DNA of 64,000 bases from Argentina anserina (lineage: Eukaryota; Streptophyta; Magnoliopsida; Rosales; Rosaceae). Below, piece by piece: positions 23,022 to 35,193 of this stretch. Positions within the stretch are counted from its first letter, which is position 1. Each line of letters opens with the position of its first letter. Location: positions 7,254,001 through 7,318,000 of the forward strand of contig NC_065876.1 of assembly GCF_933775445.1 (NCBI RefSeq). The letters are read 5' to 3'. The position numbers and the translations under genes are program-made. The notes beneath the pieces are model-generated. The model searched no databases. It saw nothing but the letters and a program-made list of their open reading frames with translations, and was not told the DNA's origin.

Positions 23022-25543
23022 TATAGTAAAATATCTATAAATTAATAACTTCGGGATCAGTAACAATTATTAATTTAGTATATTATAAATATATCAATAA
23101 ATTAATAACTTTTTTGTTTTAATCATAACGTCAACTCATTTATATTTCAGCATGCATAACCAAGATAGCACACCAAAAGGCCGACAAAAAAAGTTACATC
23201 TTCTGACTCAAATAAAACTAACTATCTCTAAGAACACTAGCCAACAACTAGTTATCCCTAGATGAAACTAACCAATAAAATCCAAGATTCACCCACATTT
23301 TCATGGTCATGAAGCACAAAACTAACATGATACAAATGATGTAGAAGACATGAATAAATTTTAACAACCACACCATTGTACCATTGCGACGCGATTCAAA
23401 TTATGCATATATGGCAGAGGGAGCTCTCTCTTGCTCTGCCTGGTTTTCATCAGAGGCGACAACCACTGGATCTTTGTCCCCTGCTTCTATCGGACTTTCC
23501 ACAAGTTCCGCCAATTTAGCCTTCACATAAGCACCAACCATGGTCTTCTTTTTCTTTGCAACCATCTTCCTGCCAGAACCTTTAGAAGTCCCAGTTCCAT
23601 CCATAACTAGTTCTTTGGCAGCCTTAGGTTTATTAGTACTACCTTTAGGGCAACCAGGTTTATGTTTAGCTTTGGGAGAAACCCAAAGCTTCCCATTTTT
23701 ATGTTTCACCATCAGAGAAATGTTCTCCTCCATAGAAACAACATTGGATTGTAAATACCTCTTCCAAGGGCGCCATAACTCGGTGGTAGCATGACTCTTG
23801 AGTAAATTGATCACAGATGCCACCGACTTGAATATTGTGGGCCTCACAGCCCCTAAAGAGACTTAGGAGTCAACAAATAGCCTTGGATCAGCAACATTCT
23901 CCTTCAAAGGAGCTTTGGAGTCAACATGCACCAATGTTAGACCATTTGCAGTGTCCGACACATGCTCACGTTCCACTACAACCCTCTCATCATCATGCAT
24001 TGAAACCTCCTTAATTTGTTGCACCAGCATATAGTCACTGGTGCAAATGTTGTCATCGGGAACCCAAGAAGAGGTACCAAGCTTAACACCGGTTTTGCCG
24101 CAGACACAGTATTCGGCATATGGCTATCAGACTGTAATGAGAGCCCAACAATATTTGGAGGTGGACCCTGCATTAGCTTTGCCCTTTCATGAATCAAAAA
24201 TTCATCACAACCAAGCTCATCATGTTGAAACAAACCATAATGCCAGCAAAAACCCTTGAACTTTTTGAAGATCAGAGACAACTCAGGTTTGAGAGACTCA
24301 TATGCCTCAAACAACATCTAAGATCTCACTCGGTCCCTGACATCAAAACGAATCAAAACCCTCTGCCCCTCCTCCCTTTGGAACAAGGCAGAGCGATCCC
24401 AAATCTCCACTTGACCTAGAGACTCTCCAGTACACAACATGGCCTCCTTGTACCGAAGGTTTGTTGGCAAACCATGAATTACTACCCACGTAACAAGATC
24501 AAATAAGGGAACCTCCTCCATCGGAGAATCACCCCCATAAAAAATTCAAAACTAGCATGATATTATGATAGAACTAAAGACCACCCTTGAATATAATCAC
24601 ACTCGACAACCTTATCAAATTGAAATAAAAACCGATCACTGACATCATGAACACTTACCCCCCCCCCTCGACGGAGACGCTAGATGGAAGAGATCACACC
24701 TTTGAATCCCATAAATCGGGACTTGGATTTGGGCAAACGTCCTACGAGATATGAATAATGTGAAGTTGTCGCCGCACCAGCCACCTGACTGAGAACCACA
24801 AGCACCGAACCTGAAGCGCGCACCACAAGGGCAACCCCCCTGAGAACCAAAAGCACTAATAGGTGATTGAGATATTTGATCGGCCATGGGACAATAGGAG
24901 AATAAGATTTTGTCAAAATCTCTGAAACCCTAGCGGCTAGGGCAGAGAGAACGATTGATAATAGATTTTAGTAACTTATTAATTTATCAAAATATAAACA
25001 TTTTTTTAGAAAATAAATGTTGTACTTTATTCAATGTATTACATTGATCATTTATTCTGTAAACAGTATTAAAAGTATTAATTTGTTTGACGGATTACAT
25101 TGTTCATATTATATATGCATTGTCAAATTTACTATTTTGTTTGATGTACTATATAATCTATATTATTCAACAATGTATCATGGTAGTGAGGACCATAGAT
25201 TTATAATTTCTTGTTGCACTAAGAGAAAAACACATAAGAAGTTCTTATCATGTTAAGAAAATAGCATAATAAGATTCAAAGTAACATCATTTTCAAGAAA
25301 AAACAAGTGACAAATGAGTCATACTTTACAAAGTACTCGTAAACGTAAAATTATTTATATGTAATGAGAAATTATTATTTTTTATATTTGATAGGGTTAA
25401 TGTGAAGTCTCAAATTTCTATTATATTATAAATTTAGTAAAAAATTAATTTAGCATATTAGCCCCAAGTCGGGACCAACAAAAATTATTATTTTAGCGAG
25501 ATTATTAATTAATCAGGTATTAATTTAACGAGGTTTTACTGTA
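23022..25543. repeat. Inverted TATAGTAAAA-type ends around a decayed ORF
   Basis: The left end reads TATAGTAAAATATCTATAAATTAATAAC. The reverse complement of the right end reads TACAGTAAAACCTCGTTAAATTAATACC. Both sides carry a nearby TCGGGA(T/C)CA motif with AATTATT tracts. Either this is one 2.5-kb element or two separate small palindromic repeats flank the ORF1 remnant. No duplication is clear. Confidence 0.4.
23401..24916 (-). pseudogene. Decayed DUF4283/zinc-knuckle retrotransposon ORF1
   Basis: This is a nucleic-acid-binding ORF of the kind carried by plant LINE-like retroelements, now broken. Fragments in three frames occur in family order. A DUF4283 start (YLVGRLPKSKSRFMGFKGVI) lies near 24700-24760. 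VSVHDVSDRFLFQFDKVVE and a stop follow near 24550-24660. Then comes VTWVVIHGLPTNLRYKEAM (24440-24500) and a zinc knuckle, CWHYGLFQHDELGC, near 24240. In the knuckle the second Cys of the usual CX2CX4HX4C is Tyr. A Lys/Pro-rich tail (23401-23847) follows. No reverse transcriptase is nearby, so only the first ORF survives. Confidence 0.65.
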
Positions 25544-27800
25544 CATGCATTGAACAATATATAATTAGGTGACTTGGTCTTTCTTTCATATGCATTATGA
25601 CATTATGCCTTCAAATAATTAAGGTAGTTAATACCTTACTGGAGAATATCTCAATCCAGCTTAAGGTTGGTTTAGGGAGGCTCATGTAGTTCAAGTGCTC
25701 TTTTATATATTATATATCCAGATATGACTACTTATTAGTTTTTGCGCTTCATTGTAATCTATATGAAGGTTGTATCTCATATTAATTATAGTATAACAAA
25801 CGTTAAATTGAATCGAAGAGACGCAAAAAGAAGAATGAAAGAGAGAGGCGGCTCTTAGAGACAAATTTAGCGTTTGTCCTTCATCCGGCGGCGACCCCTT
25901 TTGCCATCGTCGAATGGGGGTTGTTGTGGTTGTTATGTGGGTCTGGTGTGCGCTAATCAAGATTGGTTCGGGATCATGCGTGGTAGTTGTGAGAGAGAGG
26001 AGGACCAAGTCGGTCGGGATCTGGCTCATGGTTCACTAGATATGTCGTTGGGAGATGAGTGAGTGGCTGGTGCGAGAGTGGTACGATGGTGCACTGTTGA
26101 TCTAATCCGGGTTGTTCTCTCTTGATCAAATATGAGGAGCAGTATGATTGCTTGGGGCGGCACTTGGTGCTGGAGTGGCATTGTTGGCACGGCGTTGCTG
26201 GTGGTGATCAGGTGAAGGGAGTGGAGATAGTTTTGGTAGTCTTCTGGTGGTGGTCGACATGATAGTGGATTAGGGGTGGCCGGTGGTTTTCCTTCTCTTT
26301 TCGAATATGTTTTGGGCTTGGGTTAGCCTATAAGCCCATCCCTAATTAAGTTTCATTTTCTAGTTTTCTTTATTTTTATTTAATAATTATGTTGCGTGTT
26401 TTCGTGTAATAAATCATTTTCAGGGTGTGTTGGGCTACGTGTCCGTGTGTGCACTCATTGTGCTCTGTCTACTTTAGGTAGGCAGCGAGTTCTTTACTTT
26501 GTCAAATGGTCGTTGACGCCTAGTAGCAGAGTGAGACTAAGTGTCGTCGGATTAATTTTCTGGCGGCAACGTGGTCTGAGAGCTGCTTTATTGAGTATTA
26601 GGATATGCAACTGCTGTTTTATTGTTGTTAGGGTCTCATATCTATCGTTTTCTCCATTATGTCACCAATATTTCAAAGCAAATAGAGTTGCATTTAAAGT
26701 AGTACTCTTTATTAATTGGTGCTTTGTTGAGTAATTGTTTGTAGAAATCTTTGATATTATGTCAGGTCTCTGTGACTGCACTAGCCCTCTCATCCAAAAC
26801 AAAAAAGGGTTTATCTCATATTATAAGACAATAAATGATTAGGAGGTTGGCAAAAACATTCATACCAAAAATCGTTTGAAGTGGAAATGCATTGGTTAGA
26901 TTATCAACAACTGAACAATAGAAAAAGTGAAAACAATAATAAACTCCCACCGAAAAATAAGCAACGATAAGTAGCGAGTTGATCAAGTCTAGATGTGGAA
27001 TCCATGTATGTACGTCATACGTACCCATAATGGAATTTATGTGACTCTAATTGGAGTTAATCATGAGGAGGAAACATTTTGACAAGATCATCTGACGCGT
27101 ATTGATCATTGGGTTTTGAGAATACCATTGTTGTATCAAATAAAAAAAATGTAGACGTACTCCAATATCTAAATTTTTTATCCTCCTTTTTATTTCTCAT
27201 CAAATCTATACCACTATAACTAAAAGTTTTATCCTATGTTAACAGTTTCACAAAAAAAAAATGGATATGTCATAATTACCCATATCCGAGATAATGATAA
27301 ATTAAAATAATAATATACGAGTGGGTTAAAAAAATAAAATAATGAAAGAAAATGAGAAAAATAAATTAAAAAATGTAAAAAGAGGAAGTTGAATTCGCGT
27401 GGAGATGTAAGAGTAAAAGGTTAGTCTTAATTAATAGCATATGTTACAAGACGAATAATCTCACATCATTCTAATCAGCCAAATCAACAAAACAGGACTC
27501 TCCACTAAACAATTTCAAATTCAAACCCTTCTCCTCATGATGAATCCATAATCACCATCATCAAAAGTTCAAAACTCATCATAACCTTCATCAAGTCCAT
27601 AAACGGATGATCCAAAACCAGCCACGCACGTGCCGCTCGCATGCCCACCAAGTTTCCAGATAGGGTTTGCACGAACCTTTTTTCTATTAATTTAGGGCTC
27701 CCCCTCTTGAATCCAAAACGAGGTCCCCCAACCGTTGTTGCACACTCGTTCTTTTCAACTCTGTCCTCCCCCCCCCAGCCGAGAATGGCCGCCACGCACT
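25544..27800. other. Intergenic; possible retroposon fragment
   Basis: No gene recognised. About 25850-26810 is a G/T-rich stretch ending near an A-rich tail (26801-26807). It resembles 3640-5211 in composition and may be a retroposon remnant, but no domain or duplication supports this. Up to 27800 there is AT-rich DNA and then the upstream region of the PP1 gene. Confidence 0.3.
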
Positions 27801-27953
27801 CCTCCACCACATAAAAAAAAAACAACAATTCCAAACCCTAAACAGATATTTCTCCCTCTTTCCTTTTCCCTTGTTATTCTGATTCGCTTCTTCTCCCCTC
27901 CTCGCCCTCATACTCGGATCCTTCTTTTTCCTCTCTTGACTTCTTGACCAGCT

Positions 27954-27959
<6 letters not shown>

Positions 27960-27983
<24 letters not shown>
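27960..27983. repeat. (AG)n run in the PP1 leader
   Basis: About 12 AG units lie 26 bp upstream of the PP1 start codon. This is the same arrangement as in the LURP-one-related gene. Confidence 0.85.
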
Positions 27984-27989
<6 letters not shown>

Positions 27990-28009
27990 TAGGGTTTGGG
28001 GTGTTTGCG

Positions 28010-30435
28010 ATGGAAGATGCGATTGTGGACGATCTTATACGGAGGCTGGTGTCGGCGAAGAGTGGCCGGACGACGAAGCAGGTGCAGATGACGGAGGCGG
28101 AGATACGACACCTCTGCACCACCTCCAAGGAGATCTTTCTCAGTCAGCCCAACCTTCTCGAGCTTGAAGCTCCCATCAAGATTTGCGGTAAAAAAAACCA
28201 ACTCACTGTTAATCTGCTCTAGCTTCGGTTGAGTTGGAAAAGCTTGTTTCTTTGACTTTGCTTTTTTACATTTCTGTTTGTTTAATTGTGATGAAGTGAT
28301 TGAAAAAGGCTCTGGTGATTGGAAATGCTTTCTTGTTGTTCTGATATAATTGATTTATGCGATATTTGAGTAGCAGAGAGTAGAAGTTTTAGTGTAGATA
28401 GAAGAACAGGCCAACTTGTAAAGCCGAGAACAGAAAGAGCAATTCAAAGCTAGCAAGATTGATTAGTTGGCAAAATTAGTGGAGTACTAAATAGAATCGT
28501 AGTGTAAGATAAGGTTTTTAGCACAGAGTGTCTGTTACTTGGTTCGTCCAATCAACCAAATTTCAAACACAACTGGATTTATGTTGTTTTTTCACTTGCG
28601 AGGTTCATAACATTGGTGGGATTATGTGCCAGGACTTGATAGCATTATCGGAACTAAACCTGCATTGTGTATTGATAAATCTGCATTGTGTATGTAGATC
28701 TTACCAAATGTTAAGGGCTAGTTTCAAGTTGTGTTTGGAATGATTTTGATTGTTATCATTTTTGTTTAATTGATTGAGTTGAATAGCATAAACATGTCTT
28801 TAATCAGTACGATGCTGAATTTCAATTTCTGTATCACAGGAGATGTTCATGGTCAGTTTTCTGATCTTTTACGGTTGTTTGAGTATGGTGGGTACCCGCC
28901 TGAAGCCAACTATTTATTCCTAGGGGACTATGTTGACCGTGGGAAGCAAAGCATAGAGACAATTTGCCTTCTCCTCGCGTATAAGATCAAATACAAGGAG
29001 AACTTCTTCCTGCTCAGAGGCAACCATGAATGTGCTTCCATCAACCGCATATATGGGTTCTATGATGAGTGCAAGAGAAGATTTAATGTTCGTATTTGGA
29101 AGGTATTTACTGATTGCTTCAACTGTCTGCCTGTCGCTGCTCTTGTTGATGAGAAGATCCTCTGCATGCACGGTGGTCTATCTCCTGATTTGAAAAACTT
29201 AGATCAGATTAGAAATATTGCCCGCCCAGTGGATGTACCAGACCAGGGCCTTCTCTGTGATCTATTATGGGCTGATCCCGATAAAGATGTTGAAGGTTGG
29301 GGAGAGAATGATCGTGGTGTGTCGTATACATTTGGGGCTGACAAGGTTGCTGAATTCCTCCAACAACATGACCTTGATCTTGTTTGTCGTGCTCACCAGG
29401 TAATTTTCATTCTTTTTCGTTAGTCTTCATTTCGTTTATTATGCACATGTTCTGTATATTTATAGAGAACATATAAGAAGAGTTGTGAAGGATTATAAGG
29501 TGATGGGGGTGGTAGACATGTGGGGATGACTAGATGAGTGTGATTCTGCCCTGCTATATGTTTTTTGATTACTGCTGACTTTAGGGGTTACTCACTATCT
29601 CCTTTTATGCAAAACTGACTTTCGGGATAATCTAATCAGAAGATTTTTCACTGAAAATTAGTTCTATCATGTATGCCCTTGTATGCACAACAAGGAACTT
29701 TATATCAACCTAACCTAAGTTACTTCAGAAAATTATCTCTATGTATGCAGCTGTACTTGTCTCGAGAGTTTTATGGATTTCAAAATTTTATCTTCTAGTT
29801 TTGATAAACTTGTAAAATGGATTCTACAGATTTTGTGTGGGACAATATATCTGTGTTCTGCATGGGTTATTCTAATACTTGTGTCCTCCTTTGTGAGTGC
29901 TTCTTGCTGGATGGCACTAAATCCACTAATAATAAAGTTTGGATCCCTTAAAACAGAAACTATAAAAGAGCGTGTACCAACTTAGCGTCACCATTAGAGT
30001 CTGTTATTGTTTCTGGATTTGACTTCATCAGGTTGTTATCAGGTGGTGGAAGATGGATATGAGTTTTTTGGAAAGAGGAAACTGGTGACTATATTTTCAG
30101 CACCAAATTACTGTGGTGAGTTTGATAATGCTGGTGCCATGATGAGTGTGGATGATACATTGACATGTTCCTTCCAGATCCTGAAAGCATCTGAGAAGAA
30201 AGGAAAGCTTGGTGTAGGTAGCAACATGTTAAGACCAGGAACTCCACCTCATAAGGTAATTAAGATTTAGATGCACGAATTACTTACAAAGGAGCACCAT
30301 AGATGAAGATAATACTGAAGGCTTGTTAAAGTTTAAATTTGTCGTTAGTAATAGTTTAAAGGCTTTGGGAATGAAACTTTAATGAGTTACTTATCCATTT
30401 TGACCTGCCTTTCTTTTGTGCAGGGTAAGGGCTGA
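28010..30435 (+). CDS. TOPP: Serine/threonine protein phosphatase PP1 catalytic subunit
   Basis: It removes phosphate from Ser/Thr residues of many proteins using two metal ions, and is steered by regulatory subunits in nucleus and cytosol. Exons are 28010-28187, 28840-29399, 30043-30255 and 30424-30435, giving 320 residues, the normal length for plant type-one phosphatases. All signature motifs are present: GDVHGQ (60-65), GDYVDRG (88-94), RGNHE (119-123), HGG (170-172), [14 protein letters not shown] across the exon 2/3 junction, and [14 protein letters not shown]. The metal ligands expected from animal PP1 (Asp61, His63, Asp89, Asn121, His170, His245) are intact with a constant offset of 3. 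The last exon encodes only Gly-Lys-Gly and the stop. The start ATG follows an AG-rich leader. No oddities are seen, and the gene is most likely active. The symbol denotes the plant family; which paralogue it is cannot be told. Confidence 0.95.
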
Positions 30436-32970
30436 TTGATTGAGGAAGCAGTAACTGTAATTCTAGGAAGAATATCTCCTGCATCACCCGTGCTGCATGG
30501 CATGATATCAGTTGCAAGGTTGGTAATTCAACAATGTCTCGTTTAGTTAGAGTATCAAGATGCAAGCTACATCTACAGTGTGTCAAAAGAGCCTTTGGTG
30601 TCCGAGATTGATGCACCTTTCTTCGGCAAAGAAATTGAAAAATCAAATTGAACTGTATAATTGAGATTCTTACTTTGTTCTTTTGAATTTAGAAGTTTTT
30701 ATTCGAGGGAAAAACCTGATTTTATGTTGCTTAAACTTTGAGTCAATTCATGTTGTAGTGATAACGCACTACTCATACTACTAATATGGTATTGGATGGT
30801 AGGTTAAGGCATATTGAGATTTGACAGTTGATTTTAGAACTCTAGTCATGGCAACTTGCACGAAAGTTTTTATCCAAAGGAATCCTTCCTATACTTTCTA
30901 TTAATAGAATAACAGTAAGAGCTTCTGTGTAGTTGTTTTGTTTGGGTTTTAGAAGTTTTTAGTGGTTGATTTTAGGAGTACTTGCAAATGTTTTCTTATG
31001 AAAGCGTTTATGTCAAATTTAAAGACCACCTAGCCACCTACTATCCACCCTAAGAGGAGTTTGGAAACTGGCAAGGTCCTCTGGGTCCTCAAATTCAGTT
31101 CAGGAGTGGGTACTAAAAAATGGCAACGATTGCTTGTAACTCGACTGTGTTCAATGGAGTAGAGGCTAGTATTCTTTTCCCAATGAAGACACCTACTATT
31201 GTTGTTATTCATAGTTCTTTACCAAGTTTGGGGCCCCTTTGGAAATGCAACATGAGGATGAGCTTTAGAAGGGTGAACTGACTCTCAGAGAATAACCATC
31301 TTCAAGAGTTGAGATGGATTCAGCCTCACCAAACGTTGATCATGTAAGCCATTATGTTTATATAGAGATGCAGGAAACATGGAGGTACTTGAGCCCATGT
31401 CGAGGGTATACGTACTTGGACCCTGATCACTGTTTAAGAGCTTTCGCGATTATAATTCAATGGGGAGCACACCCATTCAAATTCGGTTAGGACCATTGTG
31501 CCATTTGTAGTGGTTAATTTACTCGAAAGAAGCATAAACATAAGAAAGAGTTTTAATCATCTTTCTATCCATGTTCATTCAAATGTATATCACATTTCAA
31601 GCCACATACTAAAAAAGCCTGTAAATACTTTTAGCTCCGATGCTTGTAGTCTGAATCGTATATTTAAGATGTTTAGCTTTTTTGTCTATCCTCAACTATG
31701 AAGTCTGTACGTTATTGTACCATCCACATAAGCTATGAGTTTTTAATTCGAGGGATGCCGATAACTTATTTGGTCTTTTCAAGGAACTTTTTCAATTTTC
31801 TATACTTCGCGAGGTGCTTTCAACTAGAGGGATGTCAAATAACTTTTCAAATTTTTGGTATTTCAAGAAAATTTTCAAAGTATTCATCTAATTTTCGAAC
31901 TTTAAATCATCCCACCGACCATTTCAATTTTGAGTCCCCATTCATTTAAAAGGATGATTATTATATTCTATACGCCCATATTCTCTTCGGTATAACATGT
32001 GAACTCCATAAACTTTTTAAGTTGTACATGTGCTAGGGTATTGTTTTTGTCATATTATAAAAGATTTTAATCCATAATATCTGCCCTCACAAAAGTTCTA
32101 AACTCCACACTCCATATGATTAAGACTAAAAACTCTAAACCCTAAAACTCTCTCTAAACCATAAACACTAAATTCTAAACTTGAAAAATAGTAAGAATAA
32201 ATAAACTCTAAAATGTTGTTAAATGTATGAGAAAAATAATAATTTATTATTATTAATTTATATAGATAACTATGGTTATATCATAGTTAATTGAAGACAT
32301 GTGTTATTAATTTAGGTGGGCAGGCATGAGGCTAGTTAAATAAAGGTGATCGACAAATTTGTTTCTAATGAGTGTGAGTTGAGCACCATTGTGCATGTCA
32401 TGTGCATTGCGCTTCATTAACTCTTTCGAATACTCCATTATTGAGGTATTTTCACTTTTTGATAAGTATAAGTATTGTTTAAATTTACTATAGTGAATGC
32501 TAGTTGTATATTTTTGTAATTTACATTAAACAACCTCAATAGATCTTGAAAATATACATTTATCGATGCACCTTAACATAATAGACTCTCAAATCTCAAC
32601 TCATTATATTTCAAACTTATCCTTACAAATAAAAAATAAAATGTACCAATTGGGACGTAACAAATCCAATATTGTATATTTACTATCTCAAAACGTCGGA
32701 TTGAGATTTCAACTTCCAAGCCCAACTAACTCTTAAGGCAATTAGGCCTCCTTACGCCCAACTCTTGGAGCATGAGATGGCGGTGGACCGGTTGTGTTGG
32801 GCTGAGGGCGGTAGAATGGGTGCTGGAGCCAGGAGGCGGGTGGAGTAATGATTTTGAATTTTGATTTTTGATTTTTCAAGCTACACCTAAACAGGAGGAT
32901 AGTAATGTCATTTCATAATGAGTTCCCATTTCGGGTAAAAGAAAAGTCCCCACAAAAAAGTGTACAAAGG
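30436..32970. other. Intergenic between PP1 and the hAT element
   Basis: It starts with the 3' UTR of the PP1 gene. The remainder is AT-rich with short frames only, and no gene or clear repeat boundary was recognised. Confidence 0.5.
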
Positions 32971-32978
32971 AATCACGG

Positions 32979-35037
32979 TAGGGGTGGCATTCGGTTTAAA
33001 CGGTTCGGTTTTGGGGTCAAACCGTAAACCAAACTGAAATTTAACTTCGGTTCGGTTCGGTTCGGTTTACTATTCGGTTTTTCAATATTTCAAACTGAAA
33101 ACCGAACCGAACGGTTCGGTTCGGTTCGGTTTTTTTCGGTTTTTTTTTTGAAAAAAAAATTTATTTTTTTATTTTTAAAAAATTCTAGTTTCAAAATATT
33201 GTCGATCGACACCAATAGATGTGATCAACATATATATTTAGGGACCATGTAAAAATTTCATCCATTTTGAACATAGTTTGATCGTCCATACTAACGATTA
33301 ACCAAAAAAGAGGCGTTTTCACATAATAAAACCCCATTGACCGGGGCTTTCCCAAATGAGTTTCCTTATTTCGACCACGCACGATCGATGACAAAAATTA
33401 TGTGACTTCAAATATGTAAACAACTTTTCTCATTTGCATATTGGTAATGGGTCCTCCCTTAGGGTATATTAGTGTTGTTTTTGGTTTACCGGAAAATCCG
33501 ACGGTCAAACGAGGTCCGAATTGGATGAAATTTTAAAATGGTCACTAAATATATATACTGATCACATCGGATGGTGTCGATCAATTCCGATAAGTTTCCT
33601 TCATATAGTCGCTTCATAATGTGATCGTTTTATTATAACCCTAATATAAAAGGTTATGGTACATTAGTGGACACTTCGGCGATCGACAACTCCAGTTTGA
33701 AATATGGTCGATCGACACCAGTAGATGTGATCGGTATATATATTTAGGGAACCCGTAAAAATTTCATCCGTTTTGAACATGGTTTGACCGTCCGTACCAA
33801 CGGTCAACCAAAAAAACATGCGTTTTCACATAATAAAACCCTCATTGACCGGGACTTTGCCAAATGAGTTTCCTTGTTTCGACCACGCACGATCGATGAC
33901 AAAAATTATGTGACTTCAAATATGTAAACAAATTTTCTCATTCACATCTTGGTAATGGGTCCTCTCTTAGGGTATATTAGTGTTGTTTTCGGTTTACCGA
34001 AAATTCCGACGGTTAAACGAGGTCCGAATTGGATGAAATTTTGACAAGGTGACTATATATACATATCAATCATATCGACTGGTGTCGATCGATCTTGAGA
34101 AGTTTCCTTCATATAGTCGCTTCATAATGTGATAGTTTTATTATAACCCTACTATAAAGGTTATGGTACATTAATGAACACTTCAGCGATCAACAACTCC
34201 AGTTTGAAATATGGTCGATCGACACCAGTAGATGTGATCGGTATATATATTTAGGGAACCCGTAAAAATTTCATCCGTTTTGAACATGGTTTGACCGTCC
34301 GTACCAACGGTCAATCAAAAAAACATGCGTTTTCACATAATAAAACCCCCATTGACCGGGACTTTGTCAAATGAGTTTCCTTGTTTCGACCACGCACGAT
34401 CGATGACAAAAATTATGTGACTTCAAATATGTAAACAACTTTTCTCATTCGCATCTTGGTAATGGGTCCTCTCTTAGGGTATATTAGTGTTGTTTTCGGT
34501 TTACCGAAAATTCCGACGGTTAAACGAGGTCCGAATTGGATGAAATTTTGACAAGGTGACTATATATACATATCAATCATATCGACTGGTGTCGATCGAT
34601 CTTGAGAAGTTTCTTTCATATAGTTGTTTCATATTGAGGCGGATTTAGTAATTACACATCCGCTTGTATATATATGTGTGTGTTTGTTTTAGCAAACTTA
34701 TTTGAAACATACATATATGAGCATACATATAAACATAGATGATTATATATACATATATAACACTACAAAAGAGAAACATATAATATAAACATAAAATCAC
34801 ATTAATCAAAACAAAAATTCGGTAAGATAAACGTAAAACGACATTATTTTATAAATAATTCGGTTTTTCGGTTCGGTTCGGTTTCTTATGTGCCCAAACT
34901 GAAACCAAACCGATTAACTCGGTTCGGTTCGGTTTTTCGTGTGTTCGGTTCGGTTTGTGTTCGATTCGGTTTTTTTCAGTTTCGGTCCGGTTTTTTCGAT
35001 TCGGTTTTCGGTTTTTCGGTCTTAAGTGCCACCCCTA
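32979..35037. mobile_element. hAT element with internal 507-bp tandem repeats
   Basis: The ends are TAGGGGTGGCATTCGG and the inverse AGTGCCACCCCTA, flanked by an exact 8-bp duplication, AATCACGG, at 32971-32978 and 35038-35045. These are classic plant hAT features. The subterminal DNA on both sides consists of GGTTCGGTTCGGTTT runs. The interior is made of about three tandem copies of a ~507-bp unit and encodes no transposase. The right end lies only 156 bp upstream of the PIAL-like start codon. Confidence 0.92.
33201..34640. repeat. ~507-bp tandem repeat, about 2.9 copies
   Basis: GTCGATCGACACCA(A/G)TAGAT recurs at 33201, 33707 and 34214, giving periods of 506 and 507. Each unit then repeats the same order of blocks, for example TTCATCC(A/G)TTTTGAACAT, CACGCACGATCGATGACAAA and GGTATATTAGTGTTGTTTT. 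Copies 2 and 3 are closer to each other than to copy 1. Confidence 0.88.
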
Positions 35038-35193
35038 AATCACGGCAAGAGGGTAGAAAATTCCAAGAGATTTCCTGCCGTGGTGGGTCCCACGAAACTC
35101 AAGTCAATAGAGAGAAATAGCCCACAGTTCACACACAAAGAGAGCCCAATTGAAATTTTTAAGCGGTGATAAAAAGTGAATAAAGAGAGGCGG

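Noticed and set aside
23540..24419. Plus-strand frames opposite the ORF1 remnant
   Set aside because: Shadow frames; the recognisable DUF4283 and zinc-knuckle segments are all on the minus strand.
29773..29985. 70-codon frame in PP1 intron 2
   Set aside because: It lies between confirmed in-phase PP1 exons and shows no similarity to phosphatases.
33201..34640. The spaced ~507-bp repeats as a CRISPR-like array
   Set aside because: The units are long, contiguous tandem repeats inside a hAT element of a plant genome, with no short repeat and spacer structure.
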